NCBI GenBank assembly: GCA_013399895.1 | Contig: VXBA01005117.1 | Span: 708,282 to 772,281 of the forward strand | Reading direction: 5' to 3' | DNA: 64,000 bases | Source of the DNA: Serilophus lunatus | Taxonomy: Eukaryota; Chordata; Aves; Passeriformes; Eurylaimidae | Shown: in pieces, positions 50,501 through 63,394 of the stretch | Layout of the letters: every line of letters starts with the position of its first letter | Numbering within the stretch: position 1 is the first letter of the stretch | Notes under the pieces: generated by a model | Database searches by the model: none | What the model was told of the DNA's origin: nothing | The model's input: only the letters and a program-made list of their open reading frames with translations | Made by a program: the position numbers and the translations under genes

Positions 50501-52652
50501 AGTAAAAATAAAGTCAGGAATGGCTTCTCTGAGGGTGATTACACCTAGGTCATCTGTATTAACATTAATAAGAGTGTTTTAAACAATCATGTATTTTTCA
50601 TGTAGCTTTTTGAGTTAACATCTTGATTTTATTTCTCACAAGAAGAGAATATCTGCGGTTCAGTTTTACAAACAACATGTTTGCTTTTAAATTATTTTAA
50701 AATATAATTTTTCTCTATATAATATATCACAGACTCCATCGGTTCAAGAGGTAAATGACACAAAGGAATTGATAAAATTTGAATTCAAAATAATAAAATA
50801 GATTTTTCATTTTGTGTACCTCAATGAAAGTAATTAGATTTTTTTCCCCCCCCTAATCTGAGAGGAATTTAATGACAGTGTATAGCCTTGAACTTCCCCT
50901 GATCCCTGCACTGTAGCTGCATACAAATCAATAACACACTTCATTTACAAGAGTTTGTGTCCTTGTCAGATCAAAATTCTGGTCACTCAGGGCTGTCACA
51001 CTGAAGGTGAGCTTTGCACATCTCCCTGGATTTCTTCGTCGCCCCTGATGGGGCAGAGAGTGAGAGTGGGAGGAAAATAACAACGGTTCTATGATTCTCT
51101 GCCAGCCCTTCTTCATGCCAAATCTTAAAAATAACAAAGTCTTTCTCACAAATGGGAAAATGTTGCACTCCCCGAGGAATTTCTGGAATGCCATTGCTCT
51201 GAGGATGCCTCAGTGGGTTGGGCAGCAAGAGCTGCTGACTGGATTTCGGTTGTACTGAACAGGCTTCTCACTCTGGGCACTGAGGAAAAACAATGTCTGA
51301 TGATTTAACATAGCAATGACTCACATGCATGAAGTGAAAATGAAGCATGGTTGGTGTTATTTTATCACTAACTTTCACATGCCTCACTGTGAAAATGTCT
51401 TTTAAGTTGCTTTAATGTAATTCTCTGTGCTGGGGTTTTGTGAGTAAACAAAAAACCTCCCACCACCTTTATTGTCTGCAACTGCAACATTCCATTGGTC
51501 CACCATTTGGCTCATTATGAGCAGATTCACTACTACTGCTACTACTAATTGCTAACAGTAGGTTTCCAGTTGTTGAGTGTTGGTTAACTTAGTAATTGCT
51601 CAGAATATTGTGATTGCAGCTGTATCAGCATTAAAAATTTCTAAATAAGTTGCATAACTTGACCTATGCTTGTGCTCTACCCAGAGAATATGCTGATTTA
51701 ATAGCTTAGGTAGCTCAGGGTCTGTTTTGAACTGCTTTTTTTCCCCATGTAGAGCTGGTGGCTCTGAACTGAATCCTGGCTTCAATTCAGAGACCAGAAG
51801 CAAGAGGAACAATAACAAGTATCACTTGGATTGGATAGAAAATGTGATATATATTTACAGTGGGCAAAATTAAGCAGCGTCGGCTAGAAAGGGAGTAAAA
51901 GAAAGTGCCAGTGTTAAGAGATGTGTTGGTTTGATTTATATTGGATGGGAAAATTGGGGGTAGGTTTATTTTATTGAAAAATTAAGTAACAATCAGTGGA
52001 GTTTTTAAAAAGTGCAGATTTCTTTAGAGTTAACAAACTATAAAACTGATTCAGTGCTACAAAAATGGATAACCATTGCTTTATTCTTTTCTCAGTTTTC
52101 TTTTGGTGATTGCATGAATCGCTAGTGTGTCATAAACTAAGGTCTTAAAAGTGAGCTTGAGACAATAAAAAGAAAAGCCTTAAAATATTTTCCTGGGATT
52201 AAAAGACTGTTTGATTTACTTTTAGCTCATCTGAACTTGGTTGTATTGACAAGGTCAATATTTAAGTCATTTTTTCATACCATTATAATAACTGGCTGGG
52301 GAGAAGATGGCAATTTCTTTCATTTCACCTTGAGCAGAGAATGGATGGAGATGTAGAGTTAACCTTTTTGTAAAGTGATTCTCTCTAAACAGCCCTAGTT
52401 TGTTTCCAGGCTGGGAAAAATCTACACATAGGAACAATTACTGATTTTAAAAAGTTTTTGGACTAGATAAAGTTGTTGAATGGTATTTCAGACCATGTAT
52501 TCGTTACATCCAGAATACTTAGAAACCATCAAAAATGCTGTATGTGCAAGAAAAAGCTGCAGGAAGTCCAGCCCCTCTTAATAGCAGTAGCTGACAGCAA
52601 TGAATATGTACTTCTAGAGGAAATTCTGTAAAAGCGTAAATATAGAAAAAAA

Positions 52653-52670
52653 TTGGCATTATTGGCATTA
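52653..52670. repeat. 9-bp tandem duplication
   Basis: Two perfect adjacent copies of TTGGCATTA. Local slippage. Confidence 0.85.
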
Positions 52671-54133
52671 TCTGATCTGAAATTCCTCCCATTTATCATT
52701 CTTATCTCCTTTGTTATTTTTCCTTCTATAGTAGAGAAACTAAAAGTTGTTTAACCCAGGAGCCTGAGGTCTACTCTGTGTGTCAACCAGGAACAGGGTC
52801 TCATCAGGAACTAAACTCTCCCAATAATTCCAAAATAGAAGCCCTGCTAAAAGGGTTAAATCTGTTAAGAAACAAGACTTTCAGAAAATGATCTCACTAA
52901 AATGTAGCTGTTGCCATCAAACACCACATGTGCTGTTTGTAGAATAAATGGGTCTACTCAGTACATATTTCTCATCTCTTAGAAACCAAGAAGAAAAAGT
53001 AGCAATTCTGTTAAAACCCAGATGTTCCACTGTCTTGCTTCTAGGTGCTCTAGAAAGAAACAACAAAAAAACATTCCCTAAACCGATTGACTTTTATCAT
53101 GAGCTCTTTCTATGTCACAGAAATAGATTTCATTGGGTTTTGACAGCCTGGCTTGATGTTAAGCTTGTATCAAAACCCTACCAACAGGAGAAAGACTGCT
53201 GAGTTGAACATAATGGTCATATTAGGGGCTTTTGCAGTGCCTGTCTCTGTGGTGGATGTGATTTCCTCTATTTTGACCCCAAGAAGCTTTTACAGCGGCT
53301 CATTTCAAGTTTGTGTCTCCAAAAGGAAAACAGTGGAAATACAAAAAGCGAAATGATCAACTGCACTTTTATTTCAAGTAGCCCTCCCACCGTCCATGAG
53401 CTCTGCAGGGAGCAGGAGATGGGAAATCAGTGTTGCCCTTAAAACAGAGGAAATGTTTTTCTAACATAATATACATGAAGCACTCCAGGATTCCCACTCT
53501 CTGTAAACGACTCAAAGACCGTAGGTGCAAATTCTAACGATGTGGCCAGCTCTGCTAAATCTCTGCCCTCTTCAAGCTTCCAGTGCTCTTGTTGTCTTTT
53601 GCTGTGCACTTAGCGTTATGTGGTCTCCTAAGGCTTCGTGAATAATGTATCCATCAGCAACTTTTGCATCTTCTGAGACTCTTCCCATTTTCTAAAAGCA
53701 GTTTGGTTCAAGGGTGTAATTGAAACCATGCACTGAATGAGGATTTTTATACCGGCCATTCTGAAAGTCTGGTCTCAGACTGAATGAGCCCTTACACGTT
53801 GCTGTATTATCTCATTTTCCCACACAGGCATTGAAAAACCCTGTACAATCAGTGCAACACATCAGCTGAAGCCATGATCTTTCCTCACTCTAGTATCTTC
53901 CTTTTTGTAGCAATATCTAGACATGGAAACTTGGGGAAGGAGATATACTGTTTCCTTCCATACCTGGAATATTTCCTGAATAAAGCAGAAGATAGTCCTT
54001 CATGCTCTTTCTCCTTCCCCAGAGTCTGGTCAACTGCAAGTTCCCAAATAGAGTCAATAAATCTGTTGTATATACACAGCCTCTCTCTGCTTGCAGTTCA
54101 CTTGGTGGTGACATCCCCTTGTGTGATACAGAG

Positions 54134-54200
54134 AGGTACCACAGAATATCCTGAGTTGGAAGGGACCCATACGGATCATCAAAGTCCAACTTCTGGGCAG
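54134..54200 (-). mobile_element. CR1 LINE tail, minus strand
   Basis: On the plus strand it reads 'CACAGAATATCCTGAG', 'TTGGAAGGGACCCATACGG', 'ATCATCAAAGTCCAACTTC', the reverse complement of a CR1 3' end of the same subfamily as the copy at 1.9 kb. The minus-strand translation contains M-G-P-F-Q-L-R-I-F, the by-product peptide this CR1 tail usually gives. About 65 bp are clear; similarity fades beyond 54,200. The overlapping 155-codon plus-strand frame (53,874-54,341), the longest of the window, runs through it in antisense and is not a gene. Confidence 0.85.
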
Positions 54201-55965
54201 AAAGTCCAGAAGGTATCCATTGAAGGCCAGCTCCGTGGCCAAAAGGGACCACTGGAAACACAATATCTGATGCTTTTCCCTCCCATCTCCTTAAGCAATC
54301 CTGGCCTGGGGGGAGAACAAAACCAAAACTCTATGAAATAATAGCAACATCTGAAAACTTCATAATTGACGTCAACTGGCTAATGTTTATACTAGAGTTT
54401 ACTCAGATTTTTGCTGAAGAAGCAGAACTGAGTTATACTTTTGTCCTTAGCTATGACTTTTTGAGAGTGTGACTCAGATATGGAAGTCAACTTGTGTTTA
54501 ATATTCCAGTTTGGTGATGAAACCTGTTCCCTTAACACCTTTTTAATTTTATTTTTTTTATTAAATTCTTTTTTCCCCCAGTTCATACAGATGTAAACTT
54601 GTCAAGTGGGATTGGTTAAAATAGTGTAGAGAAATACAGTTAATTGTTTAAAAATCCTTTTAAAATGCTGTAATTTGTTACAAATAAGTTGAATTATAAA
54701 CAGCAAAATTAAAGCTTGGTACTAATTTCTCTTGTGTTCCTCCCAGTTGGCAAAAATAGAAAATGGCTAGTCAGCTTTCCCATTGTTTACATAGTTTTGA
54801 GTTTTTAATTAACATAATCTGCTTATTGCAATGTAGCTGTTAATTGCAGCCAGTTGAAGGAGAGGGGTACAAATTGCTGTTTATGTAGTAGAAGAAGGAG
54901 CCAAATAATTAGGGAAACTGTTTCCCATATAGAAAATGACAATATTTTCTTTCTTTACACAGAAACATAAATAAATCTGTGACCAACTGTTTAGACACCA
55001 TTTAAAAAGCACTGTAGCAAGGCAAAGAACTTCAATACATTCAAATTGGTTCTTTTCTCCATCAACTTGCCTGAACACATTTTTCTTTTTTAATGAAAAT
55101 GAAGCTTCTGTTAAAAACAACTCCAAGCTCAGTTTTGGGGGTTTAGAGTGATGTCAATAAAGTCTCACTGAGGCCACTCTGCAAAAAAAGCTCAGAAGCT
55201 GCAGTAACAGACACTAAAAGTCGAGAGTTGCTGAGACTTGGTGGAGTTTCTCTGCGTAAGGATGAGTGGAAGTACCCGTGAGCATTCCAAGACTATTTCA
55301 GTGACTTAATTATTTGCAATTAAAATGATGATTCTTTAGGTACTGAGTATTTCTGTTTATTTTCCCCCAAAATGAAGTGTTTCCAACAAGGAAAAAAAGA
55401 AATCAGTGATTTTGGCAAATATTCAGATGATAGGCCCATCTCCAACCATGCTTTAGTATTATATATAACACTGCAGGGGAATCTTAGGCAAAGAACCATT
55501 AATTTTGACTTTTTCTGCAAACCTAAGCAACAGAACCAAAGCTAATTACAGAACTGAGTTTTGTCCCAGCCATATAATCCACTGTTCAAGTTTTAGTCTT
55601 CACATTTCCATTGCAGCCAGATATGGTAAAGGTTATTAAGTATTCTAATCTCATAAAATAAAAATGAACAAAAAGGGATGCTGTTAAGATGACTTGGTTC
55701 TCTTCAAACACAGCAAGCTTTTCTTTATGCTAGAATGAACAATGATTAAGAAGGTTTGACTGTATTATTAGAAATCTTTAATTGCAAAACGAGAAGCTGC
55801 TATGTATTTTGTAAAATATAATCGAAATCATTTGCAGTAGCAAATTAAATATATTCATGAGTAAAAGTTCCAAATATTTTATCTGTTGACCTTTACCATA
55901 CACTGTAAAATTTTAGTGTTGGTGCTATTGTATAACTTTAAATATTCCACAGTAGTGGAATCTGT

Positions 55966-56000
55966 GGGCCAGATTCTGATTTCACTTACATCTAATGTAG
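55966..56000. repeat. Possible ancient inverted-repeat element end
   Basis: 'GGGCCAGATTCTGATTTCAC' followed by TTACAT matches the terminal part of the palindromic archosaur/turtle elements (GGCCAGATTCTGATCTCA-x-TTACAC). Only one end, about 35 bp, is visible; the rest has diverged or is absent. Confidence 0.42.
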
Positions 56001-57058
56001 TTTTGAACACTGGAAGCAACACCTTGATTGGCAATGCTGACAGGTAAGTGGAGAAATGCCTTATGGCTCAAAGACTGCCCTTTTGCCCATATTAATACTA
56101 ATTTCTGAAATGAATCACAAGGACAATGGTTATTGATCTATTCCAAATTACACACTCCATGTGCTTTTCTAGACCTGGCACCTGAGTCAGGGAAATTGGT
56201 GATGAATTGATGGCAGGATTAAATGGCTCCTTGTAAGTAAAATATATACTCTGAATCTTCCAAATCATGGTTACCATGATAATAAATTTTATTTTTTCTC
56301 TAAAATAGTGTCAGATATGTTTATATTTCCCTAACAGCTTTGTTGTCCTAAGTCATATTGGAACACACTTAGTGCCCATATTTGAATCACAATATTATTG
56401 TTCTTTCTTCCTGGTTTCAAAAAAATAAAGAAATTTAAATTTTTAATAGCCTGAATAAGTTAAAAGAATAATGTAGATTGATGTTCTCAGCACAGAGCCT
56501 GAAGCTGATAAAATCCAAATTTGTCATATATTGAAGAAGTTAGAGCCTATATCTGAGGCTGGTGAGTAGTACAAAATGTTGGTTCATGTAGCTGAAATAT
56601 ATGTGCATCATATATTAATAAGACAAAGCTGTGTCCTTGAAATCCTAAAATAGTCCTTTCTAACAGCTGCTATATCCTTTCTTCAAACAGTGTTCCCAGG
56701 CTCAACAAATATAGTTATACAAAGTAATATATGGTGTGCATCCATGAGCTCCATCTGTGTTTGAGTTGACAAAGAGAGCGTCTGCAGGTTTGGTAAGAGC
56801 CAACAAATGCATGGGAGGAAAATCAATTAAAGGTTATTAAATACAAAGACATCTCCTCTGTGTCTGGAATTCTGTCTTGGAAAGTATTGGTGGTTCTGAG
56901 AATAATTACTTCATGTTTGGCCTGTTCATATTTCTGCTGGGAGGTTAGAACACGTTAAGGACTAGTTGAAGTTGTCATGCATGAATAAGAGAATACAATT
57001 TTAATGTGTGCTCTCTGTTTCTCAATTTGCACTGAATTTGTTGCAAATCCTCTCCTAC

Positions 57059-57110
57059 CAACAACAACAACAAACAACAAATCAAGCAAACACAAAAAAA
57101 AAATTTAAAA
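57059..57110. repeat. (CAA)n and A-rich low-complexity tract
   Basis: CAA units at 57,059-57,079, then AAGCAAACAC followed by A10 and TTTAAAAAA. Simple sequence; no retrocopy recognised upstream. Confidence 0.88.
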
Positions 57111-59879
57111 AATGAGAATCAACCAAAAAACTAAATAACAAAAAAAGAAGCTGTGAGTTTAGAATTCTGTTCCAAACCAGTGTAGTTAAACTTGTTTTCA
57201 GTATTTGTTATGTTCTTTTAAAAATAAATTTGGTCAGGTGTCAGAAAGAGAAGAATATTTAATCAGGACATACAATTTCATAGCCCAATTTGCTCTTTAA
57301 TTCCAACTCTGGGATGGAAGCAATCTCATCAGATGCTAAGATCCTGTAGATCTGTCTTATAAGCAAGTCAAAATCGGGACCTTTATATATATTTTTAATA
57401 TTACCTATTTCCACATTTTTTCCTACAGTTTATTGTGCCAGGTTTGTTAATGCCATCACATTGAAGCAAACTCAACACTTCCCTCCTTTTCTGCGTTCAC
57501 ACAGAGCAGTGCCAAGAAAAGGCTGCAGGTGTGAGGTGTAACCTTGTTCTCTTTTTTTTCATGCCTGGTTGCTGTCTGGAGTTGCATCAGCAGAGCAATG
57601 CCCTCACACATGGGATGCAGATCTTTTCAGAGATAAGCAGGAAGCTCCAAAGAAAAGCTGTTCTGCAGACTTGGGCATTTCTGGCTGTTCCATGCTGAGG
57701 TCCAGAAAACTTTGCTGCTGCTGCTTAGGACTGAGCACAGTGCTGTTAATAAAGCAGCTGTCATCTGAGAAAGAACACTGGGCTTTCTAGTGGGATTTAA
57801 CTCAGGCAGATGCTACTGAGGAATGTCCTGATGAATTGTGTTCGATAGGTCAGCAGAGGATAATAGATCCTGAAAAAAAAATCCTAAAATGACCACTAAT
57901 GACCATGCTTTTTTTAAGGAGAAGCAGCTCTCCTATTTACAGGATATAAGAGGTGGTAGAGAGCTTTTAGAGAGAAAGGAAAACTACTCTTAAAACATCC
58001 TAATGACCTCAGAATACTGCCTTGCCCCCCTTTTTCTGGTTCTTTATGATTCCAATCTCTTTTGAGTGAAAATGCTACAATGAAATATATTATCTCTTTT
58101 ATTGAAAGGAGAGAGATAGAACACTTACCAAGCAATTTAAGGGATGCAAGTGAATCTAATCACTCCTGAAATCAAAAGAAGTAAAGTGAAAATTCTTTTT
58201 TCCTTTCTTTTCCTTGATAATGAATGCGAATACTTAGTTTTGGTCTCCTTTCACCATTCTATCTCAATAAATGAGCATAGTCAGGGAATAGATTTTCACA
58301 TTGCTACACTGCTCCCAGCTTAGTGCTGTCACTCCTTTATCCGCTGCTCCATTTCTCTGGTGTGTCACCAACTTTTTAAGTGGGTTTCCAACGGTGGTTA
58401 TCAATTGGTTCAGTTCTCAAGGTAATTCTTCTGTAACTATGCGGATGAAAATGTGTGAGGAGAAAAAAGAGCTTGTGTTTTATGAAAGTAGATATTCTTG
58501 ATATACAACAGAATCTCTTCAGTTTTTTTCTGTCTGCATAAATGGGTCATTCAGCCTTTTGCACAACAAAATCTTGGGACCATGACCGCTCTTCTGCCCA
58601 CAGGGTAATTAGTAGCTTAACTATCAACTAGTTAGAGACAGGGTAATTTAAGCAGGTCAAAACTGCTTATAAATGAGCATGGTTGGATGTCTTAGTTGTG
58701 CGATGATATGGAACACACAGGATTTTTGTTGAAGTCGGAAACTGGCATTGGCTTTGTTAGTCCTGTTAGTGTAGAACCCTCCTGGCTGGTGCTCACAGGC
58801 AGAAAGTTTAAACAAAGACCATGAAAAAGTACAAAGATACAATATCTTTGTGGTGAGCCAGTTGACAGCCATCAGCAGCACCAGAATGCAGAAGGCAAGA
58901 AGGCAACAAGGTGCTGCATGAGGCAGATCATTTCTTTTTGTAAACTTCAGTAACCTGTGGAAACCAATGTAAACCTCAGTACTGACAATTTAGAGCAGAT
59001 TAAGCAGTACTTGTGTAATAGACTATGAGACAACCTTTTAGCAGTTTGCTGCTGAGAAGGAAGCTATTTGGGGTGTACTGTACATGTGCAGAATACACTG
59101 TGTTGGATTAATTCAAATTGTTAAGAAATCAGCATATGAAACATTTTTTTTTTTTACACATCCCAAATCAAGGGACCAATTGAGATTGTGTAATAAGATT
59201 TTCTCAAAAGCTCAAGGGATAAAGGAAATTGTTACTTGATAAAGTAACATCTTTGCAATTCGGGTGGATTTTAATGATGAATAAGAACATCCAGAAACAC
59301 TTATTTTGTTTTATTTTCACTTTTAACATGTCTTGGTAATAAGCAAGGCCTACGAATAAATATAAATGAAGAACCAGTGAAATGCACTGTGTGCCACTGA
59401 GAATATTTCTCCTCTTGCAGTATAAAAGCTGGAAAATTATGACACAACCACAGTGACACAGTCTCCCTCACCATGGAGCATTTTTGCAGCAAGACAAATT
59501 AAAAGTAAGAATAAGATAAAATGTTATTATAGGGCCATTGATCTTCTGTTACCTAAAAGGAGTGAATATAGGTGTCAGAGCTGACAAAGTGCTAAAGTAT
59601 TCCAGCCTATGTAAAGCTCAGTACAAAACGGTGAAAAACAGCCTTATCAGATTTTTCCCAACTTAAGTGGGGGAAGGAGAGTAGTTGTCCTTTAGAACCA
59701 ATAGGACCATTAAAGCTGTCAGGTTTCCAGACAAAACAAAGCTGGGATGACAGCTGCATACTCTACGAAAATAGAAATTTCACTTAAAAAAAATAAAATT
59801 GCTTTCAAGCATCTGGTCTACTTGCCAGGTAAAATCTTGGAGTCGTATTTAATTACCTAGTTTTAAAATCCTAATAGAG

Positions 59880-60032
59880 ATGTTATGGAATATCTATGGA
59901 GATGCCAGGGGTGCTGTTGGAATGCTGGATTCGGAGCTGAGGGACAGGCTGTCGCAGGAGCTTTCTACAGACCAAAGACACCAGTGTGCCCTGGGGATGC
60001 CCAACACTGCTGCTCATCCCACTGTCTTGTAA
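59880..60032 (+). other. GC-richer 50-codon frame, unrecognised
   Basis: A patch clearly richer in G and C than its surroundings is open from ATG 59,880 for 50 codons to TAA 60,030. The middle of the translation (G-M-L-D-S-E-L-R-D-R-L-S-Q-E-L) would form a charged amphipathic helix. The TAA sits inside GTAAGA, a good donor consensus, so an exon ending at 60,028 is also conceivable. The minus strand is open for 67 codons across the same patch. It lies about 130 bp left of the exon-like segment at 60.17 kb. No family recognised; an old GC-rich repeat fragment is an alternative. Confidence 0.15.
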
Positions 60033-60165
60033 GAGCTTGGCAGGGATGAGCCCAAACCCTAATGCTGTTGTCTCAGTGTTGAGCAAAATAATTGATTCTT
60101 TCCTTCTGTGGTTTGTGTCAATTATCCTTTTTTCTCTTCATCCTTTGTTTTCCTTCCTCTTCCAG

Positions 60166-60256
60166 TTCCCAACCATGTGAAGACCTTTCTACCACATGTG
60201 TTTACTGCAAAGGTTCAGCCAGTCACTTCAATGTATCCCCCATCACCAAACTAGTG
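60166..60256 (+). other. Candidate 91-bp internal exon, Cys-containing
   Basis: This is the most exon-like segment of the window. A long pyrimidine tract (about 60,126-60,163) ends in CCAG. The next 91 bp are open in the frame starting 60,167 and end in GTG before GTAAGT, a near-consensus donor. The 30 codons begin S-Q-P-C-E-D-L-S-T-T-C-V-Y-C-K-G, with three cysteines spaced C-x6-C-x2-C, a possible N-glycosylation site (N-V-S), and end T-K-L-V. Splice phases would be 2 in and 0 out. The Cys spacing loosely recalls the ectodomain of TM2D-type proteins, but the rest does not align in memory, so no family is assigned. One other frame has a stop (TGA) early. No partner exon was identified on this strand. 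Confidence 0.25.
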
Positions 60257-62296
60257 GTAAGTCTCCTTGAATCAGTGATCTTTCTGTTTTGAGTAAAGTT
60301 TTAAAGTACTTAGTCTGAAGCTTGCATACAACACTTGTGACACATCATCGTGTCGCAGTCATTGACAGTCAGAAGGAGAGCAATCAGCTGACGGAAAGAA
60401 TTTGGAAGTAAACTGACAACCTCTGTCTGTTTGATGTCTTTTGTTTTCCTATCCTCGAATCATTCAGAAACTGACTGAATATTCTCAGAACATATTTTTT
60501 GCAAATTCATCTTTCTTCCTTCTGCTCAGATGACTTGGTGTGATTTCAATGAAAAAGTGGAAACTTGGCTCATACAAGACTCCTCTTCCCTCTTCTACAG
60601 TTGTGCTTACAAAGGGGATTCTCTGTGACAGCCAGTGATTTTGAGTTGCTTATCAAGAGACTGGTCTAATCTAATCTAAAAACTCTCCAGTGAGAGGGAT
60701 TTTATATTGCTGCTCTGTCTGGGAAGAACTGATGCTCAAAAACCATATTTGGTTATTTTATTTGCATCTGACTGGTAGTTCATTGGAAGAAATGTATTTG
60801 AATGTAATTTTTCTGCCATTTTAGGATCCAAAATAAGCCTTTACACAAAGGGAAATGCACTTTTGTTGGGTTATGAACATATAAAGGCTCTGTCATGAGA
60901 AAATAAGTTTTCTCTACGTGTGCCTGTCCCTAGCATTAATATCAAATTTGAAATGAAGAAGGTTCCAGCCAAAGACTGGTCTAAGGCAAAATCCCAGCGC
61001 AACACCACCTCAATAATTTCAAAATATTCATGATAAATCAAACCTATGTGCTGCAATGGGGCAGTAACATCTGTACTCTATTCCACTTGAGAAAAAGATG
61101 TATTTGAAGACTTTTATTTTTATATCATATTTATATTAACTCCAGTTATCCAGGTTTTTTCATTTATGTTCTCTCTATTCTTTTCAGATGCTGTGGTTGA
61201 GGTTTAGTTTGAGGGTTGTTTGTTTTCCATAAAAATCCATGGTTTCTGGTCAATGACATTGACACAAAATAAAAACTAATTAAATAATGCGATCATAAAT
61301 TGTTTATCCTCAGAGAATACATTATAAAAATGAAAATAAATTATTTCAAGATGTAGTCTGAATTGTAATAAATTATTGAAGCTCTTGGCTGCCAGTAGCC
61401 AGTTACCAGCTGAGTCAAGATACCCCCTCATCTCCTTGTTGCCTTTGAACAGTTATGGATTAAGTCTGACAGTGTGAAAATAAATGGGAGAGTGTAGCTG
61501 AAGCCAAGCATTTATCAAGGCTGGTTGTACTCTATGCAAGGCAAATTTGATACAGTTTAATAAGATAACAGAAAATTTAACTCTGTCTTCAGAATGTCAA
61601 AATATGGATTTGTTCCCTGCACCAATTCTACTACAGTTAATTTGATGGATTTTCAGCTATTTCAGGTTTGGGTTTAGCATCCTTAAGTCAGAGGTGCAAC
61701 AGGAATTATTTTCAGATACAGAGCTGAATACCTGTGCATACATATGATAGGGGTATTCAAAACTGCCAGTTATCACAAAATGGAGGGAAGAACTGCAGAA
61801 AGCATTGGAATAACAGGTCTTCCATTATAGGTCGTATTGTGCTTCTCATCCTCTAAATGCTTTGTTTCAAGTAGTTTAGGTGCTAAACCCATGAATGTAG
61901 GAAGAGACACACAATAAACTAAAAGTATATTTCTTTATCATTTTTGTTGATTTTTTGAAATTGAAGATGTTTTCCATGGATCCTTTTTTCTCTGTTCTTT
62001 ATTACATTTGGAATGAGCAAACAGGATACCACCATCATCCAGATCATTTTTCTACCACTCTTTTAATATCCTCACTGGTTACCAAACCGGCAACTGTAAT
62101 AACATCCTACCATGTGGGTTTGGTGAGTTTTCGTTGAAGAACCTTGTGAGTTCTCATATGGGCAAAGCACATATAGGTCTGTTGGCTGCCAGCAGCATTT
62201 CTCTTCAATGAGAGAAAATTAAACAATTGCAGGTGGGTTTTGTGCCTCTGTGTAATAAATACTATCAAGATGTCAATCATGGGTTAAGGTAACCTT
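60257..62296. other. Noncoding DNA
   Basis: Frames of 60-61 codons only; no repeat or motif recognised. Confidence 0.5.
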
Positions 62297-62713
62297 TTGG
62301 ACTACATAGAAAGAATCCCTGTAGTCTCTCAATGGCTATTTATCATTCTTTTTGAGAGTGATTTTGATCCAAATCGATTCTTTTCTTGTGCTACTCTATT
62401 TTTATGCCCTAGTCCATCTTTAATATACACTATGGCACTATCTGTTCTTGAGCGTGGAAGGACTTTGATAAATTTACTTCAGCCATCACTGCTTTTTTTT
62501 TCTTATAATCTCAACTTTCAAGACTTACATCATTTGTTAGAATTCCTCTGTTCAGTTTTAAAGGACTCTATGTTAATATACAAACAATTCAGCTCTTTCT
62601 CAGTAGTTCCTTTCAGCATTCCTTGTGGCATCTTTGATGGATCACATCTGCCTCAGTTCAGGAAGGACACGTCCCAGTTCCTCCAGCTGTTCAATGAGGT
62701 ACCACAGGACTGA
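62297..62713 (+). other. 138-codon open frame, probably not coding
   Basis: Open for 138 codons in an AT-rich region. The translation is rich in Phe, Leu and Ser, has scattered hydrophobic stretches (for example around codons 13-18 and 62-70) but no clear signal peptide, domain or Cys pattern. No Kozak-like context, promoter or splice partner was seen. A frame of this size is near what chance yields in 64 kb over six frames. Kept because it is one of the longest frames without a mobile-element explanation. Confidence 0.1.
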
Positions 62714-63079
62714 GTCCACAGTTTTCCCAGGGTCAGGCCTTTATACTAAGCAGAGAGAAATGGAGTAAGTAGATGCTATTCCTAAGCCAAATTTCCAGAG
62801 CAGGAGGTGATGTTTAATATAGAGAAGTTAGTAGTACTTTTTGTCAGAGAGAAAAGGTATGGTTTTGCCTTGATCTATTTCAGAAATGATCAAAACCCAG
62901 ATTAAAAGACTCAAAAGCTCTGTTCAGCTGTCCTTCATCTGTGTGCTGTATAACAATTCTGCCATGCTTCCCTCCTGCCCTGCTGTCAGAGGTGTATGGG
63001 CACCTTAACTTAGAGCAGCTCTTTTCCCTTGTGATGATACCCCACCATTCACATGTTTCCATAACTCCGTGTGTAAAAG

Positions 63080-63394
63080 CTAATTGAATTTATCTGGTGG
63101 CAAGCTTGAGGTTAAATGAAAGAGGTGTTGAATAATAGGTGCAGAACTTCCATCAAATATAAGGGCTGCTTTCTTGACAGGATGAAGGTCTGCTCCACAC
63201 TTGCCCTGGGAGGGAAGTAAAAAGACCAAGGAACAGGAAAGATTCTCAGTGGAGCAAAATGGATGCAATTTCACTGCACAGTTTTTTCTGTAGTCAAACA
63301 ACAGCAGCTCGTGTTTGGAACCAATGAGCAGTTTCCTGTTTGGAGATTGTCTGAAAAATACCTTGGAATAACATTTCATGAAGGGGGTCCACAT
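63080..63394 (-). other. Minus-strand frame with WD-blade-like stretch
   Basis: Open for 104 codons from ATG at 63,394, with an in-frame TGA two codons upstream. On the minus strand an acceptor-like TATTTTTCAG at about codons 12-15 precedes the best part, which reads P-N-R-K-L-L-I-G-S-K-H-E-L-L-L-F-D-Y-R. That resembles a beta-propeller blade (hydrophobic strand, turn, strand ending F-D). Codon choice in this stretch is less AT-driven than in the neighbourhood. A clear donor is missing. It may be a decayed exon or chance; no gene named. Confidence 0.17.

Larger units (their letters stand above)
46503..54133. other. Noncoding DNA, no gene recognised
   Basis: Frames up to 89 codons with no domain. 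It holds T15 at 46,766-46,780, A12 at 47,526-47,537, a perfect 7-bp hairpin at 47,325-47,342, a (CTA)n-like run at 51,530-51,547 and a 9-bp tandem pair at 52,653-52,670. A short 'GGTTCTATGATTCTCTG' at about 51,084-51,100 resembles a CR1 tail but lacks the rest. Overlapping minus-strand frames of 88 and 81 codons at 50.9-51.2 kb are unrecognised. Confidence 0.5.
54201..59879. other. AT-rich noncoding DNA
   Basis: No gene recognised in about 5.7 kb. Frames are 61-81 codons. It includes an element fragment at 55.97 kb and a (CAA)n stretch at 57.06 kb, listed separately, and a T11 run at about 59,145-59,155. A patch at 57,480-57,790 is less AT-rich and open for 73 codons (plus) but unrecognised. 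Confidence 0.5.

Noticed and set aside
51075..51100. CR1-like tail word GGTTCTATGATTCT
   Set aside because: The upstream CR1 3' UTR words are absent, so about 14 bases alone cannot support a copy.
53874..54341. Longest open frame of the window, 155 codons, plus strand
   Set aside because: It runs antisense through a CR1 tail at 54,134-54,200, overlaps minus-strand frames of 114 and 69 codons, and has no domain; explained by low stop density plus the repeat.
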